A stretch of DNA of 64,000 nucleotides from an uncultured Bacteroidales bacterium (GCA_944326385.1 CALVDT010000005.1:1-64000); one strand, 5' to 3'. Shown: positions 27,479 through 36,097, counted from the first letter of the stretch. Translations and numbers: made by a program. Notes: generated by a model from the letters alone, not told the origin.

Positions 27479-28399
27479 CTATTCCTCCTCTGTGACTAAT
27501 CTGATGAAAATATCGTTCATTCTCGGTATGAGCTCCTTGTAGGAATTCACGGTCACAGGCTGTTCCACTATCTTCTGGAGGACAGCCCTGCTGCCGGATG
27601 CTTCATCCACTGCCAGGACGGCTGTATGCCTGCCCGACTCGTCGTTGTCCGAAAGGACCCTGTATACCCCGGGTACGGAAGTCACAGGCTCCGGCGCGGT
27701 ATAGACGAGCTCTATATGGTTGTTGCCGTATTTATGGCGTATCTCGTCCACTCCTCCGGTGATGACCAGATGAGACTTGTTGATAAGGGCGATATTGTCG
27801 CACAATTCCTCGACAGACTCCATATTGTGGGTGGAAAGGACTATCGTGGCACCGTTTTCCTTGAGATGGAGGATTTCATTCCTGATCAGCTGGGCGTTCA
27901 CCGGATCAAAGCCCGAGAAAGGCTCGTCCAGAATAAGCAGGGACGGCCTGTGCACGACGGTCGTTATGAACTGCACCTTCTGGGCCATACCCTTGGACAG
28001 CTCCTCCACCTTCTTTCCCCACCAGCTCTCGATCCCGAATTTCCCGAACCATTTCCGGAGCTCGGAAGCGGCATCCCTGGAACTCATTCCCTTGAGCCTC
28101 GCAAAATACATGGCCTGATCCCCCACCTTCATCTTCCGGTACAGGCCGCGCTCCTCCGGGAGATATCCTATTTTCCTGACATCATCCTGCGTTATATGAC
28201 GTCCGTCGAAGAGGATTGTACCGCTGTTCGGTATGGTGATCCTGTTGATGATCCTTATGAGTGTGGTCTTGCCCGCCCCGTTCGGACCGAGAAGGCCGAA
28301 GATCCTGCCTTTCGGCATCTTCACCGTGACATGGTCAAGAGCCGTCTTTTCCCCGAAGCTCTTGCACACGTCGAGACATTGTATCATATAGTCTTCCAT
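27479..28399 (-). CDS. ABC transporter ATP-binding protein (NatA-like)
   Basis: A 306-residue ATPase with Walker A GPNGAGKTT (38-46), signature ELSKGMAQK, Walker B LLILDEPFSGFDP and the switch histidine in STHNM. A C-terminal extension of about 80 residues after the ATPase core is typical of the NatA/DrrA-type subfamily. Partner of the permease encoded 3 bp downstream. A second ATG at 28387 is possible. Confidence 0.93.
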   Translation of the reverse strand: MEDYMIQCLDVCKSFGEKTALDHVTVKMPKGRIFGLLGPNGAGKTTLIRIINRITIPNSGTILFDGRHITQDDVRKIGYLPEERGLYRKMKVGDQAMYFARLKGMSSRDAASELRKWFGKFGIESWWGKKVEELSKGMAQKVQFITTVVHRPSLLILDEPFSGFDPVNAQLIRNEILHLKENGATIVLSTHNMESVEELCDNIALINKSHLVITGGVDEIRHKYGNNHIELVYTAPEPVTSVPGVYRVLSDNDESGRHTAVLAVDEASGSRAVLQKIVEQPVTVNSYKELIPRMNDIFIRLVTEEE

Positions 28400-28421
28400 A
28401 TATTCTTCCGGACTGTTGTTT

Positions 28422-29459
28422 TCAGTTCAATATCTTTGCGACAAGTTCAAGAAGAAGCTCCGCCTGCGCAGCCTCTCCGGCGCCGCCTCCCTTGCCCTTG
28501 AAATCATATTCCTTTATCAACGATATGACCGACAGGCATTTCCCCGGAGGGAAACCGGCCGCAGCAGTCTCATATTCCCTGACGAAATAAGGATTCACGC
28601 CAAGCACAGCGGCCTTTTCCTGCTGTCCTGCACGTGGATTCTTCATCATCAGGGCATGATACCGCAATATCCTGTAGAAATGGTTGAACAGCGGGGCCGT
28701 GGCGAGAAGCATCACGAATTTCGGGGAATTGCCGATATAAGCCGCTATCTTCAACGCCTTTGCCGCATTCCTGAAAGACAGTTCCCTGGTCAGTTCGAAT
28801 ATGCTGTACTGCCTGCTGATACCGACATTGGCCTCGATATCCTCTGCTGTGATGTCCTTCCTGCCTTCAGGGAGGTTCTTCATCATCTTGTCCGTCTCTA
28901 TCGCGATCTTTCCGAGGTCGGTCCCCGCAAACTCCGCCAGAAGCGCAGCGGCATCAGGAAGAATGTTCAATCCCTTGCCGGCATAGAACGACTGTATCCA
29001 TCGGCTCATTTCGTAATCCCTCACCGGGGATGATTCCACCACTACCCCGTTCTTGCGGATGTTGCGGTAGAGCTCCTTGCGTTTGTCCACAACCGCCCCG
29101 TGCAGGCAGAGCACCAGCACCGTGGTCTGCATTGGATTCTGGCAATATTTCGCCAGGCTGTCCAGCGTCTTCATGTTCTGGGCTTCCTTGATAACTACAA
29201 GCCGCCTGGCAGCAAAGACCGGGTACTGGAGCGCCGCCGTCATCACCTTGTCGGCATCCGCATCATTCCCGTAGAACACTGTCTGGTTGAAATCCCGCTC
29301 ACTGTCATCGAGCGCATGTTCCATGATGGCCGCACACACCGTTTCGGGATAATAAGGCTCCTCCCCCATCAGCAGATACACCGGGCTGAAGACACCTTTT
29401 CCGACATCCTCCATTATATCCCGGCACTGTGCCTGAGTATCAGCAAAACCTTTAGCCAT
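28422..29459 (-). CDS. holA: DNA polymerase III subunit delta
   Basis: A 345-residue clamp-loader delta subunit that opens the beta clamp. The N-terminal region VYLLMGEEPYYPE and FNQTVFYGNDADADKV, the middle RRLVVIKEAQNMK, and IFELTRELSFRNAAKAL match the HolA family; the C-terminal collar domain ends LLLELVAKILN. I chose the ATG at 29459. An in-frame ATG at 29492 lies upstream of the predicted -7 box (29474-29467) and would not be transcribed. First gene of a leftward run continuing into the ABC pair. Confidence 0.92.
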   Translation of the reverse strand: MAKGFADTQAQCRDIMEDVGKGVFSPVYLLMGEEPYYPETVCAAIMEHALDDSERDFNQTVFYGNDADADKVMTAALQYPVFAARRLVVIKEAQNMKTLDSLAKYCQNPMQTTVLVLCLHGAVVDKRKELYRNIRKNGVVVESSPVRDYEMSRWIQSFYAGKGLNILPDAAALLAEFAGTDLGKIAIETDKMMKNLPEGRKDITAEDIEANVGISRQYSIFELTRELSFRNAAKALKIAAYIGNSPKFVMLLATAPLFNHFYRILRYHALMMKNPRAGQQEKAAVLGVNPYFVREYETAAAGFPPGKCLSVISLIKEYDFKGKGGGAGEAAQAELLLELVAKILN

Positions 29460-29466
29460 ATCTTTG

Positions 29467-29498
29467 CAAAGATATGAAAAAGCCGGGTGCATAGCAAA
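29467..29498 (-). promoter_or_regulatory. Promoter of holA, predicting an almost leaderless mRNA
   Basis: Minus strand: TTTG (29498-29495), 20 bp, TATCTTTG (29474-29467), a complete Bacteroides promoter. Only 7 nt separate the -7 box from the ATG at 29459, so the transcript should begin at or next to the start codon. Confidence 0.75.
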
Positions 29499-29600
29499 AC
29501 TTTTTAAGCACTCTCCATCACATCAGCCCCCATCTGCAGCGTTTCCCCGCCAAACCGTCGCAGATAGCACCGAACCGGCCCCGTGCCGATGCAGCTTCTG

Positions 29601-29639
29601 ACAAAACAACAAGGGGACGCTCCGCTCCGGAACATCCCC
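29601..29639 (-). terminator. Intrinsic terminator after hpf
   Basis: On the minus strand GGGGA (29639-29635) pairs with TCCCC (29617-29613), with an inner TCCG/CGGA stem and a 3-nt loop. A T-rich tail (TTGTTGTTTTG) follows at 29612-29602. It lies about 40 bp downstream of the hpf stop and would end the nucleotidyltransferase-xerC-hpf transcript. Confidence 0.65.
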
Positions 29640-29680
29640 CAGTCTCACCGGCCAAGCCGGCACGGATTATATTTCACGAA

Positions 29681-29971
29681 TCAATTTGATCTTTTCTCCT
29701 TTACCCTTACAAGTTTCTCCTTCAGCACGTCCAGACAATCGACCACAGCATCCTCGAAAGTCCTGGCATTCCTCTCGACTATCACGTCATTGCCCGGTAT
29801 CTGTACCAGAACCTTGACATTCTTGTTCTCATGCTCAGGCAGCAGCGACATCGAGACCTCGACACCGATGATCTCATCATAGAATTTAGGCAATTTGGAT
29901 AGCTTCTTTTCTACAAAGTCCAGCAATTTTTGATCTGCATTGAACTTGATGGATTGTACTCTAATCTCCAT
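29681..29971 (-). CDS. hpf: Ribosome hibernation-promoting factor, short form
   Basis: A 96-residue HPF/RaiA-type protein that binds the 30S decoding region and silences or dimerises ribosomes in stationary phase. The N-terminus MEIRVQSIKFNADQKLLDFV and the segment LPEHENKNVKVLVQIPGNDVIVERNA are characteristic; there is no long-form C-terminal domain. I chose the ATG at 29971, matching the family start, although in-frame ATGs at 29983 and 30010 exist; it overlaps the end of the upstream recombinase gene by 11 bp. The xerC-hpf order is common in Bacteroides. Confidence 0.93.
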   Translation of the reverse strand: MEIRVQSIKFNADQKLLDFVEKKLSKLPKFYDEIIGVEVSMSLLPEHENKNVKVLVQIPGNDVIVERNARTFEDAVVDCLDVLKEKLVRVKEKRSN

Positions 29972-30914
29972 TTTTACCTCCATTTTTAGCCCTCGGATGG
30001 GCGGATTCATAAACTTTCTTCAGTTTACCGATGGAATTATGGGTATAGACCTGAGTCGCAGCAAGTGAAGAATGCCCGAGGAACTCCTTTATCGAGTTCA
30101 AGTCAGCTCCGTCATCGAGCAGCTCCGTGGCTACCGTGTGCCTGAGTACATGCGGCGATTTCCTGCCTGAAAAACCGTCCGAAGCCCCAAGTTCCTGCTT
30201 TACAATCCTGTCTACGAGTTCAGGATATACAGCACGGCCCTTTGCTGTGACAAACAGCGGCGAAGCCGGGGTATCCATACCTCCCACCATCGTGTCAACC
30301 GATTGTAAATATAAGGAAATTTCTTTACAATACGAAGGCAGAAGCGGAATTTCTCTCATTTTGTCACCCTTGCCTGTAACCCGCATGACTTTCCGCCTGA
30401 AATCCACATCCTTTCTCCTGAGCCCGACCAATTCGGCCCGCCTGATACCTGTATTGAAAAGCGTCGACACGACAGCCCGGTGGAATCTTCTCGTATACCC
30501 CTGCAATGTAAGATCCGGTATCTCCGAAGCCCACGCATCAGTTTGCCGGAAATATTCCTCCATATCCTCCTGCCGGAAGAATTCGGGGAGAAGTTTTTCC
30601 TGTCGCGGCCTTCTGACTAATTTTACGGGATTTGACTCCAGCATCCCTGAATTGACGAGGAAACGGCAGAATCCGCTCAATATCGATATGTGCAGATTCA
30701 CTGTCCTGGCCTTCAGTTTCCTTTCGAGAAGAGCCACTTCATACCCCCTGATTATGCCGGGGACGAGAGAAGCCACCAGTTCCCTGTCGTTACAGGCCTG
30801 GGCAAAATCGAGGAATCCTTCGAGAGAAGCTGCATAAATATCCCTGGTCCTCGGTGAATACCTTTTCACAAAAGACACATAATCGAGATATTCTGATATG
30901 AGTCGGCTCTCCAT
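29961..30914 (-). CDS. xerC: Tyrosine recombinase, XerC/XerD type
   Basis: A 317-residue tyrosine recombinase. The N-terminal SAM-like core-binding domain (about 5-90) is followed by the catalytic domain with R159 (NTGIRRAELVGL), HVLRH at 255-259 (H255, R258), H281 in EFLGHSS and the nucleophile Y290 in VYTHNS. Position directly before hpf and absence of any mobile-element neighbour argue for the chromosomal dimer-resolution recombinase rather than an integrase. Assignment to XerC versus XerD is by context. Confidence 0.92.
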   Translation of the reverse strand: MESRLISEYLDYVSFVKRYSPRTRDIYAASLEGFLDFAQACNDRELVASLVPGIIRGYEVALLERKLKARTVNLHISILSGFCRFLVNSGMLESNPVKLVRRPRQEKLLPEFFRQEDMEEYFRQTDAWASEIPDLTLQGYTRRFHRAVVSTLFNTGIRRAELVGLRRKDVDFRRKVMRVTGKGDKMREIPLLPSYCKEISLYLQSVDTMVGGMDTPASPLFVTAKGRAVYPELVDRIVKQELGASDGFSGRKSPHVLRHTVATELLDDGADLNSIKEFLGHSSLAATQVYTHNSIGKLKKVYESAHPRAKNGGKNGD

Positions 30915-30929
30915 GATATCCTTGCCATG

Positions 30930-32435
30930 TCATTTTACCGGATTCAGCCCCATTTCAGCTGCCTTCTTCCGTAAAAGCACATCGGCTTCATCGAAATTGT
31001 TGCCGATGACACCATCCAGAATGGCATTTTTAACAAAATCCTTCAGTTCACCTATTTCCCGGCACGGAGGTATGCCGTAAAGGTCCATGATATATTCACC
31101 GGTGATAGGATTCTTGAAATTCCTTATTGCATCCTTGGCCTCCACTTCCGCAAGTTTCTGCCTCACCAGAATGAAATTCTGCCTGAGCCGCTCCACCTTG
31201 CGCGGATTCTTTGAAGTGATATCGGCATTGCACAGAAGCATGAGGTCATCAATGTCGTTCCCGGCATCGAAAAGCAGCCTCCTCACTGCAGAATCAGTAA
31301 CCTCCTCGGTAACAAGCGCTATCGGGCGCAGATGCAGCAGGACAAGCTTTTCAACATATTTCATCTTTTCATTCAGAGGCATCTTCAGCGACTTGAATAT
31401 CTTCGGGACCATCCTTGCCCCTACCACTTCATGCCCATGGAAAGTCCATCCGGCAGCCTTGTCGTAGCGTTTTGTGGCCGGTTTCCCGATATCGTGCAGA
31501 AGGGCCGCCCATCTCAGCCAAAGGTTCGGTTCAGTCCTGATCCTGACAGTCTCCACCCCGTCCTCCATGAAATAGTCATTCAGCATTCCTCCGGCTATGC
31601 TGTCGGCTTCGGCGGCTGCCACATTGTCCAGCACCTCAAGCGTATGCGAGAAATTCTCCTTGTGTCCATGACCGTCGACAGACTCCGTTCCCTTCAGTTT
31701 GCAGAGCTGCGGAAGAATCAGCTCCAGCAGACCGGTCTCATCCAGAAGACGGAAGCCTATGGAAGGTCTGCTGCACACCAGTATCTTGTCCAGTTCATCC
31801 GCTATCCGTTCCCTTGACAATATCGAAAGCCTGTCCCTGTTTCTTTTTATCGACTCCAGCGACTCGGGAACTATTCTGAACTGCCGGTCCGGACCGCTGA
31901 GCCTGGTGGCAAACCGTATTGCCCGGATCATCCTCAACGGATCGTCACTATAAGTAGTATCCGGATCAAGCGGTGTCCTGATTATTCCCGCAGCGAGGTC
32001 CCGGATACCTCCGAACGGGTCTACAAGTGCACCATAATCTTCTTTCTGAAGGCTGAAAGCCATGGCATTTATCGTGAAATCCCTTCTGCACTGGTCGTCT
32101 TCAAGCGTGCCGTCTTCCACTATCGGCTTGCGCGAATCTCTCCTGTACGACTCTTTCCTGGCACCGACGAACTCCACCTCGATTCCCTTGTATTTCAACA
32201 TGGCCGTACCGAAGTTCCTGAACACCGACACCTTGCTGTGCACGGCTTCTCCCACGGCCTCAGCCAATCCGATTCCGCTTCCCTCTACCACGACATCTAT
32301 ATCCTTGCCAGGCCTGCCGAGAAAGCAGTCCCGGACATAGCCGCCTATCACAAACGCCCTTACGCCCTGCCGTTCTGCGGCGTCGGAAATGATCTGGAAT
32401 ATCTTTCCATCCAGAAATCCTTGAGTAACAGTCAT
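30930..32435 (-). CDS. tRNA nucleotidyltransferase/poly(A) polymerase family protein with HD domain
   Basis: A 501-residue class II nucleotidyltransferase. Nucleotide-binding and metal motifs are GGYVRD (31-36) and DIDVVV (45-50, Asp45 and Asp47). The FTINAMAFSL motif, the RNA-binding helical region DDPLRMIRAIRFATRL and a C-terminal HD phosphohydrolase domain with LLHDIGKP near residue 312 follow. It probably adds or repairs the 3' CCA end of tRNAs; this family also includes poly(A) polymerases. I chose the ATG at 32435; a longer frame to 32522 overlaps the upstream gene and its added residues are not family-like. Followed after 15 bp by xerC. Confidence 0.92.
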   Translation of the reverse strand: MTVTQGFLDGKIFQIISDAAERQGVRAFVIGGYVRDCFLGRPGKDIDVVVEGSGIGLAEAVGEAVHSKVSVFRNFGTAMLKYKGIEVEFVGARKESYRRDSRKPIVEDGTLEDDQCRRDFTINAMAFSLQKEDYGALVDPFGGIRDLAAGIIRTPLDPDTTYSDDPLRMIRAIRFATRLSGPDRQFRIVPESLESIKRNRDRLSILSRERIADELDKILVCSRPSIGFRLLDETGLLELILPQLCKLKGTESVDGHGHKENFSHTLEVLDNVAAAEADSIAGGMLNDYFMEDGVETVRIRTEPNLWLRWAALLHDIGKPATKRYDKAAGWTFHGHEVVGARMVPKIFKSLKMPLNEKMKYVEKLVLLHLRPIALVTEEVTDSAVRRLLFDAGNDIDDLMLLCNADITSKNPRKVERLRQNFILVRQKLAEVEAKDAIRNFKNPITGEYIMDLYGIPPCREIGELKDFVKNAILDGVIGNNFDEADVLLRKKAAEMGLNPVK

Positions 32436-32451
32436 CTTTAATCTCTTGAAT

Positions 32452-32886
32452 CTATTGAACCTGTTTATCCTGTGGAGTCCGGACCATGTCTTCATATGAC
32501 GGCATCCTGTCCACAAAAACATATCCCCCGGCTTTCCCGTCTTTCCTGCGGCAGATATAAGTTGTCTTGCCGTTCGTTATGAAAATGAACTTCACACCGA
32601 GGACCATGTTATATCCCACAGCCTGATCGAGCACGGCATTGTCTATACGGACATCGGGACGCTTACATTCCACTACCGCCACCGGCAATGCGTCACGCCC
32701 GTAGACCACGATATCGGCTCTCAGCATCTTCTCCCCGAGCCTGATCCCTACTTCGCTCATCATCATATGCATCGGCACCTTCATCAATGCGTTCAACTGC
32801 ACAATAAACCACTGCCTCACATCTTCTTCGGGTGTGAGAGCCACGTTTTTCCTGCGCAGCGGATCCCAGACTGTCTTCCTGTCCAT
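32452..32886 (-). CDS. Stand-alone HsdR N-terminal-like nuclease-fold protein
   Basis: A 144-residue cytoplasmic protein matching the N-terminal domain of type I restriction endonuclease subunits. It keeps a PD-(D/E)xK-like core: D58 in LRADIVVYG, then E73-C-K75 in VVECKRP, and Q88 in the following helix. There is no helicase, HsdM or HsdS gene nearby, so it is not a restriction system. Such orphans are widespread in Bacteroidota and unexplained. Start chosen at 32886, where ATG shares a base with the upstream stop (TGATG); the gene after it is the tRNA nucleotidyltransferase, 16 bp on. Confidence 0.83.
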   Translation of the reverse strand: MDRKTVWDPLRRKNVALTPEEDVRQWFIVQLNALMKVPMHMMMSEVGIRLGEKMLRADIVVYGRDALPVAVVECKRPDVRIDNAVLDQAVGYNMVLGVKFIFITNGKTTYICRRKDGKAGGYVFVDRMPSYEDMVRTPQDKQVQ

Positions 32887-33977
32887 CAATGCAAAGTTAG
32901 GGATTTTTCCAGGAAATCCACAATAAGCCCCTGTTCCTTCTTCCCGCAATGATGACCGCCTTCGAAAAATCCAGTCTTCAGGGCATCGCCGCAACCTGCA
33001 GCTTCATATATGTCATGCATCCTGGAAAACGCCTCCTCTACTGCCGGAAAAGGGAAAAGCCTGTCCTGACGCCCGTTCAGGAAAAAGAAAGGCTTTGGCG
33101 CAAGAAACCTTGCAATATCCGGAAAATCATACCTGTCCCTCAATTCGGGTATCAACATCGCATAATCAGATGCCTTGTATGGAAGAGCCGAGGTCTCCTT
33201 CAGTGTCATCCAGCATAGCGCAGCTCCTGCCGACACGTCCTTGCTGAATGCTGTCAACATCCATGTCCTGTGAGCTCCCATCGACCATCCTGCCGCTGCA
33301 ATCCTGTCCTTGTCCACAAAGCCGGAAGATGCCAGGAGGGCTGCTGCAGCCATATCTTCTTCAAGTGTTTTCTTCGCCCAAACCACCCCGTCAGCATAGA
33401 GACTGTCATACAGGTTCTTCTGACCTTCATAGACAATCCTCTTCAAAGAATCGCGCCTGGACTTTACCTCCTCCGATCTGCCGCTGAATTCCATACGGGA
33501 CCATTCGCGGCATTCCGCACTGCTCCGGCTTCCCCAGTAAAGCATATCCGGGACAATGACCGCATATCCGAGTGAAGCGAGTGAGTCCGCAAGATACACC
33601 CCGTCGAAATTCTTCCTTACCCACTGTGCGGAAGACAGCCTGATATTCTCCGGCACATCATCAAGCGGCCGGACCAGCTTCTCCTTTCCGATATCGAACC
33701 TTGCCCCGTGGTCATGCAGGAGAACGATTCCCGGACATGGCGAATCCTGTGACGCCCCGTCCGGCACCAGGAGATACGACTGCACCCTGTCCCCTCCCGG
33801 GACATCATATTCCACAAGACAGCACACATATCCTTCCCTATCCTCTTCATCTATAATGTCGAACCCGAGATTCTCCTGCACCGTAACCAGCATCCCGTCA
33901 GTTTCCTGCGCTAAAACCCTCAATGGTAACCCCAAAAGGGCCAGCACCAGTTTTCCCATAAATTGCCTTGACAACAT
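32886..33977 (-). CDS. Secreted alpha/beta hydrolase (dienelactone hydrolase/acetyl-xylan-esterase-like)
   Basis: A 363-residue exported serine hydrolase with a signal peptide ending LRVLAQ. The nucleophile S232 is in GWSMGAH, the acid is probably D305 in NGRQDRLFPF and the base H342 in GGHHCG; the oxyanion region is LLHDHGA (87-93). Relatives are annotated as dienelactone hydrolase-like or sugar esterases; the substrate is unknown. The ATG at 33959 (MGKLVLALLG) is a possible shorter start. The stop overlaps the start of the HsdR-N gene, so the two are translationally coupled despite unrelated roles. Confidence 0.85.
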   Translation of the reverse strand: MLSRQFMGKLVLALLGLPLRVLAQETDGMLVTVQENLGFDIIDEEDREGYVCCLVEYDVPGGDRVQSYLLVPDGASQDSPCPGIVLLHDHGARFDIGKEKLVRPLDDVPENIRLSSAQWVRKNFDGVYLADSLASLGYAVIVPDMLYWGSRSSAECREWSRMEFSGRSEEVKSRRDSLKRIVYEGQKNLYDSLYADGVVWAKKTLEEDMAAAALLASSGFVDKDRIAAAGWSMGAHRTWMLTAFSKDVSAGAALCWMTLKETSALPYKASDYAMLIPELRDRYDFPDIARFLAPKPFFFLNGRQDRLFPFPAVEEAFSRMHDIYEAAGCGDALKTGFFEGGHHCGKKEQGLIVDFLEKSLTLH

Positions 33978-34026
33978 ATCTAACTCAAATATCTCATGTA
34001 AAAATAATCATTTTTTACCGTCTTGC

Positions 34027-34140
34027 ACACCACTATCGGTTTTGTCGCAATTGTATTAGTGGTCGATGACAGTTTGCCGCGACCACTACCACTTTTGCTG
34101 TGATTTCGGCAGTGGTCGGGGATAGTTTGCCGCCACTACT
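34027..34140. repeat. 53-bp dyad repeat array (array 2)
   Basis: A perfect unit lies at 34080-34118: CGACCACTACC, 17 bp, GGCAGTGGTCG. One period to the left are a degenerate left arm (34027-34037, 8 of 11 bases) and a right arm AGTGGTCG (34058-34065). A further left arm (34130-34140) follows with a 3-bp shortened spacing. Arm sequence, 17-bp centre, 14-bp linker and 53-bp period equal those of array 1 at 217-361, though centres and linkers differ. The array ends 8 bp before the -33 box of the ABC exporter gene. Confidence 0.85.
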
Positions 34141-34148
34141 CAAATTTA

Positions 34149-34181
34149 TTTGCCTTTGTTCTCGCTTAATCGCTATATTTG
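34149..34181 (+). promoter_or_regulatory. Promoter of the MsbA-like ABC exporter gene
   Basis: TTTG at 34149-34152, 21 bp, TATATTTG at 34174-34181. The transcription start would be near 34188 and the start codon is at 34213. The 53-bp dyad array abuts the -33 box. Confidence 0.7.
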
Positions 34182-34212
34182 CAGACTTGAAGCAGATTCA
34201 GACGGAACAAAT

Positions 34213-36048
34213 ATGAAGGAATTCTGGCAAATGATGAAGCGCTTTGTGGCGCCATACTATAAATACCTTATAGGAGCAGTGATCCTGAACATACTATCGG
34301 CGGTATTCAACATCTTCTCATTCACGCTCATAATACCGATACTGCAGATATTGTTCAAGATGGACACCACAGTCTACGAGTTCATCCCATGGGACACTCC
34401 GGACATGACGACCAAGGACATCGTCATGAACAATGCCTACTACTACGTCACAGAACTCATAAGCCAGTTCGGCGGCTCCATCACACTCCTGATACTCGGA
34501 CTTTTCCTCGGAATCATGACAGCGCTGAAGACATCCTGCTATTTCGGGTCATCCGCAATCATGGTACCGCTCAGGACCGGCATCGTCAGAGACATCAGGA
34601 TACTCGTCTACGACAAGATGATGCACCTCCCGCTGGGCTTCTTCTCCCAGGAAAGGAAAGGAGACATCATCGCGAGGATGAGCGGGGACGTAAGCGAAGT
34701 GGAGAACTCCATCACAAGCTCCCTTGACATGCTCATCAAGAACCCGATACTGATCCTGTTCTATTTTGCCACACTCATCGTCACCAGCTGGCAGCTGACC
34801 CTCTTCACCCTGGCTGTCGTCCCTCTCATGGCATGGGGGATGAGTGCCATAGGCAAGAAACTGAAGAAGGAATCGCTCGAAGCACAGGGCAAATGGAGCG
34901 ACACCATGTCACAGCTTGAAGAAACGCTGGGAGGCCTGCGCATCATCAAGGCATTCATTGCTGAAGACAAGATGATATCCCGCTTCACGAACACCAGCAA
35001 CGAACTCCGGACAGCATCAAGGAAAGTCGCTGTAAGACAAGCTCTTGCCCATCCTGTCAGCGAATTCCTCGGCACCATCATGATCATGTTCGTACTCTGG
35101 TTCGGAGGGACACTCATCCTGAGCGAAGCCTCCCCCATAGACGCACCGACATTCATATTCTATATGGTGATACTCTACAGCGTGCTCAATCCGCTCAAGG
35201 AATTCGCAAGAGCAGGATACAGCATTCCAAAGGGACTCGCATCCATGGAAAGGGTCGACAAGATACTGAAAGCCGAGAACAACATCAAGGAGAAACCCGA
35301 TGCCGCCGACATCCCGTCCTTTGAAGACAAGATAGAGTTCAAGGACGTATGTTTCTCGTACCAGCCCGGCAAGGAAGTGCTGAAACACATAAACATCACC
35401 ATTCCGAAAGGAAAGACCATAGCTCTGGTCGGCCAGTCCGGCTCCGGCAAATCCACCCTTGTGGACCTCGTTCCGAGATACCATGACGTGACCTCAGGAG
35501 AAGTCATCATAGACGGGCGCAACATCAAGGACCTCAAGATCAAAAGTCTGAGAAGCCTGATTGGCAATGTGAACCAGGAAGCCATCCTCTTCAACGACAC
35601 CATATTCAACAACATAGCCTTCGGCGTCGAAGGCGCCACCATGGAGCAGGTCATAGCAGCAGCCAAGATCGCCAATGCCCACGACTTCATCATGGAAAAG
35701 GAGAAAGGCTACCAGACAAACATCGGTGACAGGGGCAGCAAACTCTCGGGAGGCCAGAGACAGAGAATCAGCATAGCCAGGGCAATACTGAAGAACCCGC
35801 CTATCCTCATACTCGACGAAGCCACCTCGGCCCTCGATACCGAATCAGAAAGGCTCGTACAGGAAGCCCTCGACCGGCTGATGACATCCAGAACCACCAT
35901 TGCCATCGCCCACAGGCTGTCCACAATCAAGAATTCCGACGAAATCTGCGTACTCCATGACGGGGAAATAGTGGAAAGAGGCACACACGACGAGCTCCTC
36001 AAGCTGAACGGCTACTACAAACGGCTGAACGACATGCAGGCATTGTAA
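34213..36048 (+). CDS. ABC exporter, fused membrane and ATPase domains (MsbA-like)
   Basis: A 611-residue half-transporter working as a homodimer: six transmembrane helices in the first 320 residues, then an ATPase domain with Walker A GQSGSGKST near 407, signature LSGGQRQRISIARA near 511, Walker B ILILDEAT near 535 and the switch His in AHRLS. MsbA-type proteins flip lipid A or other lipids or export hydrophobic compounds; which applies cannot be read from sequence. I chose the ATG at 34213, downstream of the predicted promoter; a TTG extension to 34150 would begin inside the -33 box. Confidence 0.92.
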   Translation: MKEFWQMMKRFVAPYYKYLIGAVILNILSAVFNIFSFTLIIPILQILFKMDTTVYEFIPWDTPDMTTKDIVMNNAYYYVTELISQFGGSITLLILGLFLGIMTALKTSCYFGSSAIMVPLRTGIVRDIRILVYDKMMHLPLGFFSQERKGDIIARMSGDVSEVENSITSSLDMLIKNPILILFYFATLIVTSWQLTLFTLAVVPLMAWGMSAIGKKLKKESLEAQGKWSDTMSQLEETLGGLRIIKAFIAEDKMISRFTNTSNELRTASRKVAVRQALAHPVSEFLGTIMIMFVLWFGGTLILSEASPIDAPTFIFYMVILYSVLNPLKEFARAGYSIPKGLASMERVDKILKAENNIKEKPDAADIPSFEDKIEFKDVCFSYQPGKEVLKHINITIPKGKTIALVGQSGSGKSTLVDLVPRYHDVTSGEVIIDGRNIKDLKIKSLRSLIGNVNQEAILFNDTIFNNIAFGVEGATMEQVIAAAKIANAHDFIMEKEKGYQTNIGDRGSKLSGGQRQRISIARAILKNPPILILDEATSALDTESERLVQEALDRLMTSRTTIAIAHRLSTIKNSDEICVLHDGEIVERGTHDELLKLNGYYKRLNDMQAL

Positions 36049-36074
36049 AAGAATCCGACTTACAATATTTTTAT

Positions 36075-36082
36075 TAAATTTG
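36075..36082 (+). promoter_or_regulatory. -7 box of the CBM9-like gene
   Basis: TAAATTTG matches TAnnTTTG and lies 15 bp before the ATG at 36098. No matching -33 box is seen at 19-21 bp upstream, so only a weak promoter is suggested. Confidence 0.45.
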
Positions 36083-36097
36083 CATGATACGCAACTG

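Noticed and set aside
29499..29680. tRNA genes after hpf, as in the Bacteroides hpf-tRNA-tuf arrangement
   Set aside because: No cloverleaf or CCA-adjacent arms are visible; only a terminator hairpin lies here.
29961..30914. Integrase of a mobile element
   Set aside because: The recombinase lies in a housekeeping operon with hpf and a tRNA nucleotidyltransferase; no direct repeats, tRNA target or cargo genes flank it.
32452..32886. Type I restriction-modification system
   Set aside because: Only the HsdR N-terminal domain is present; there is no helicase part, HsdM or HsdS.
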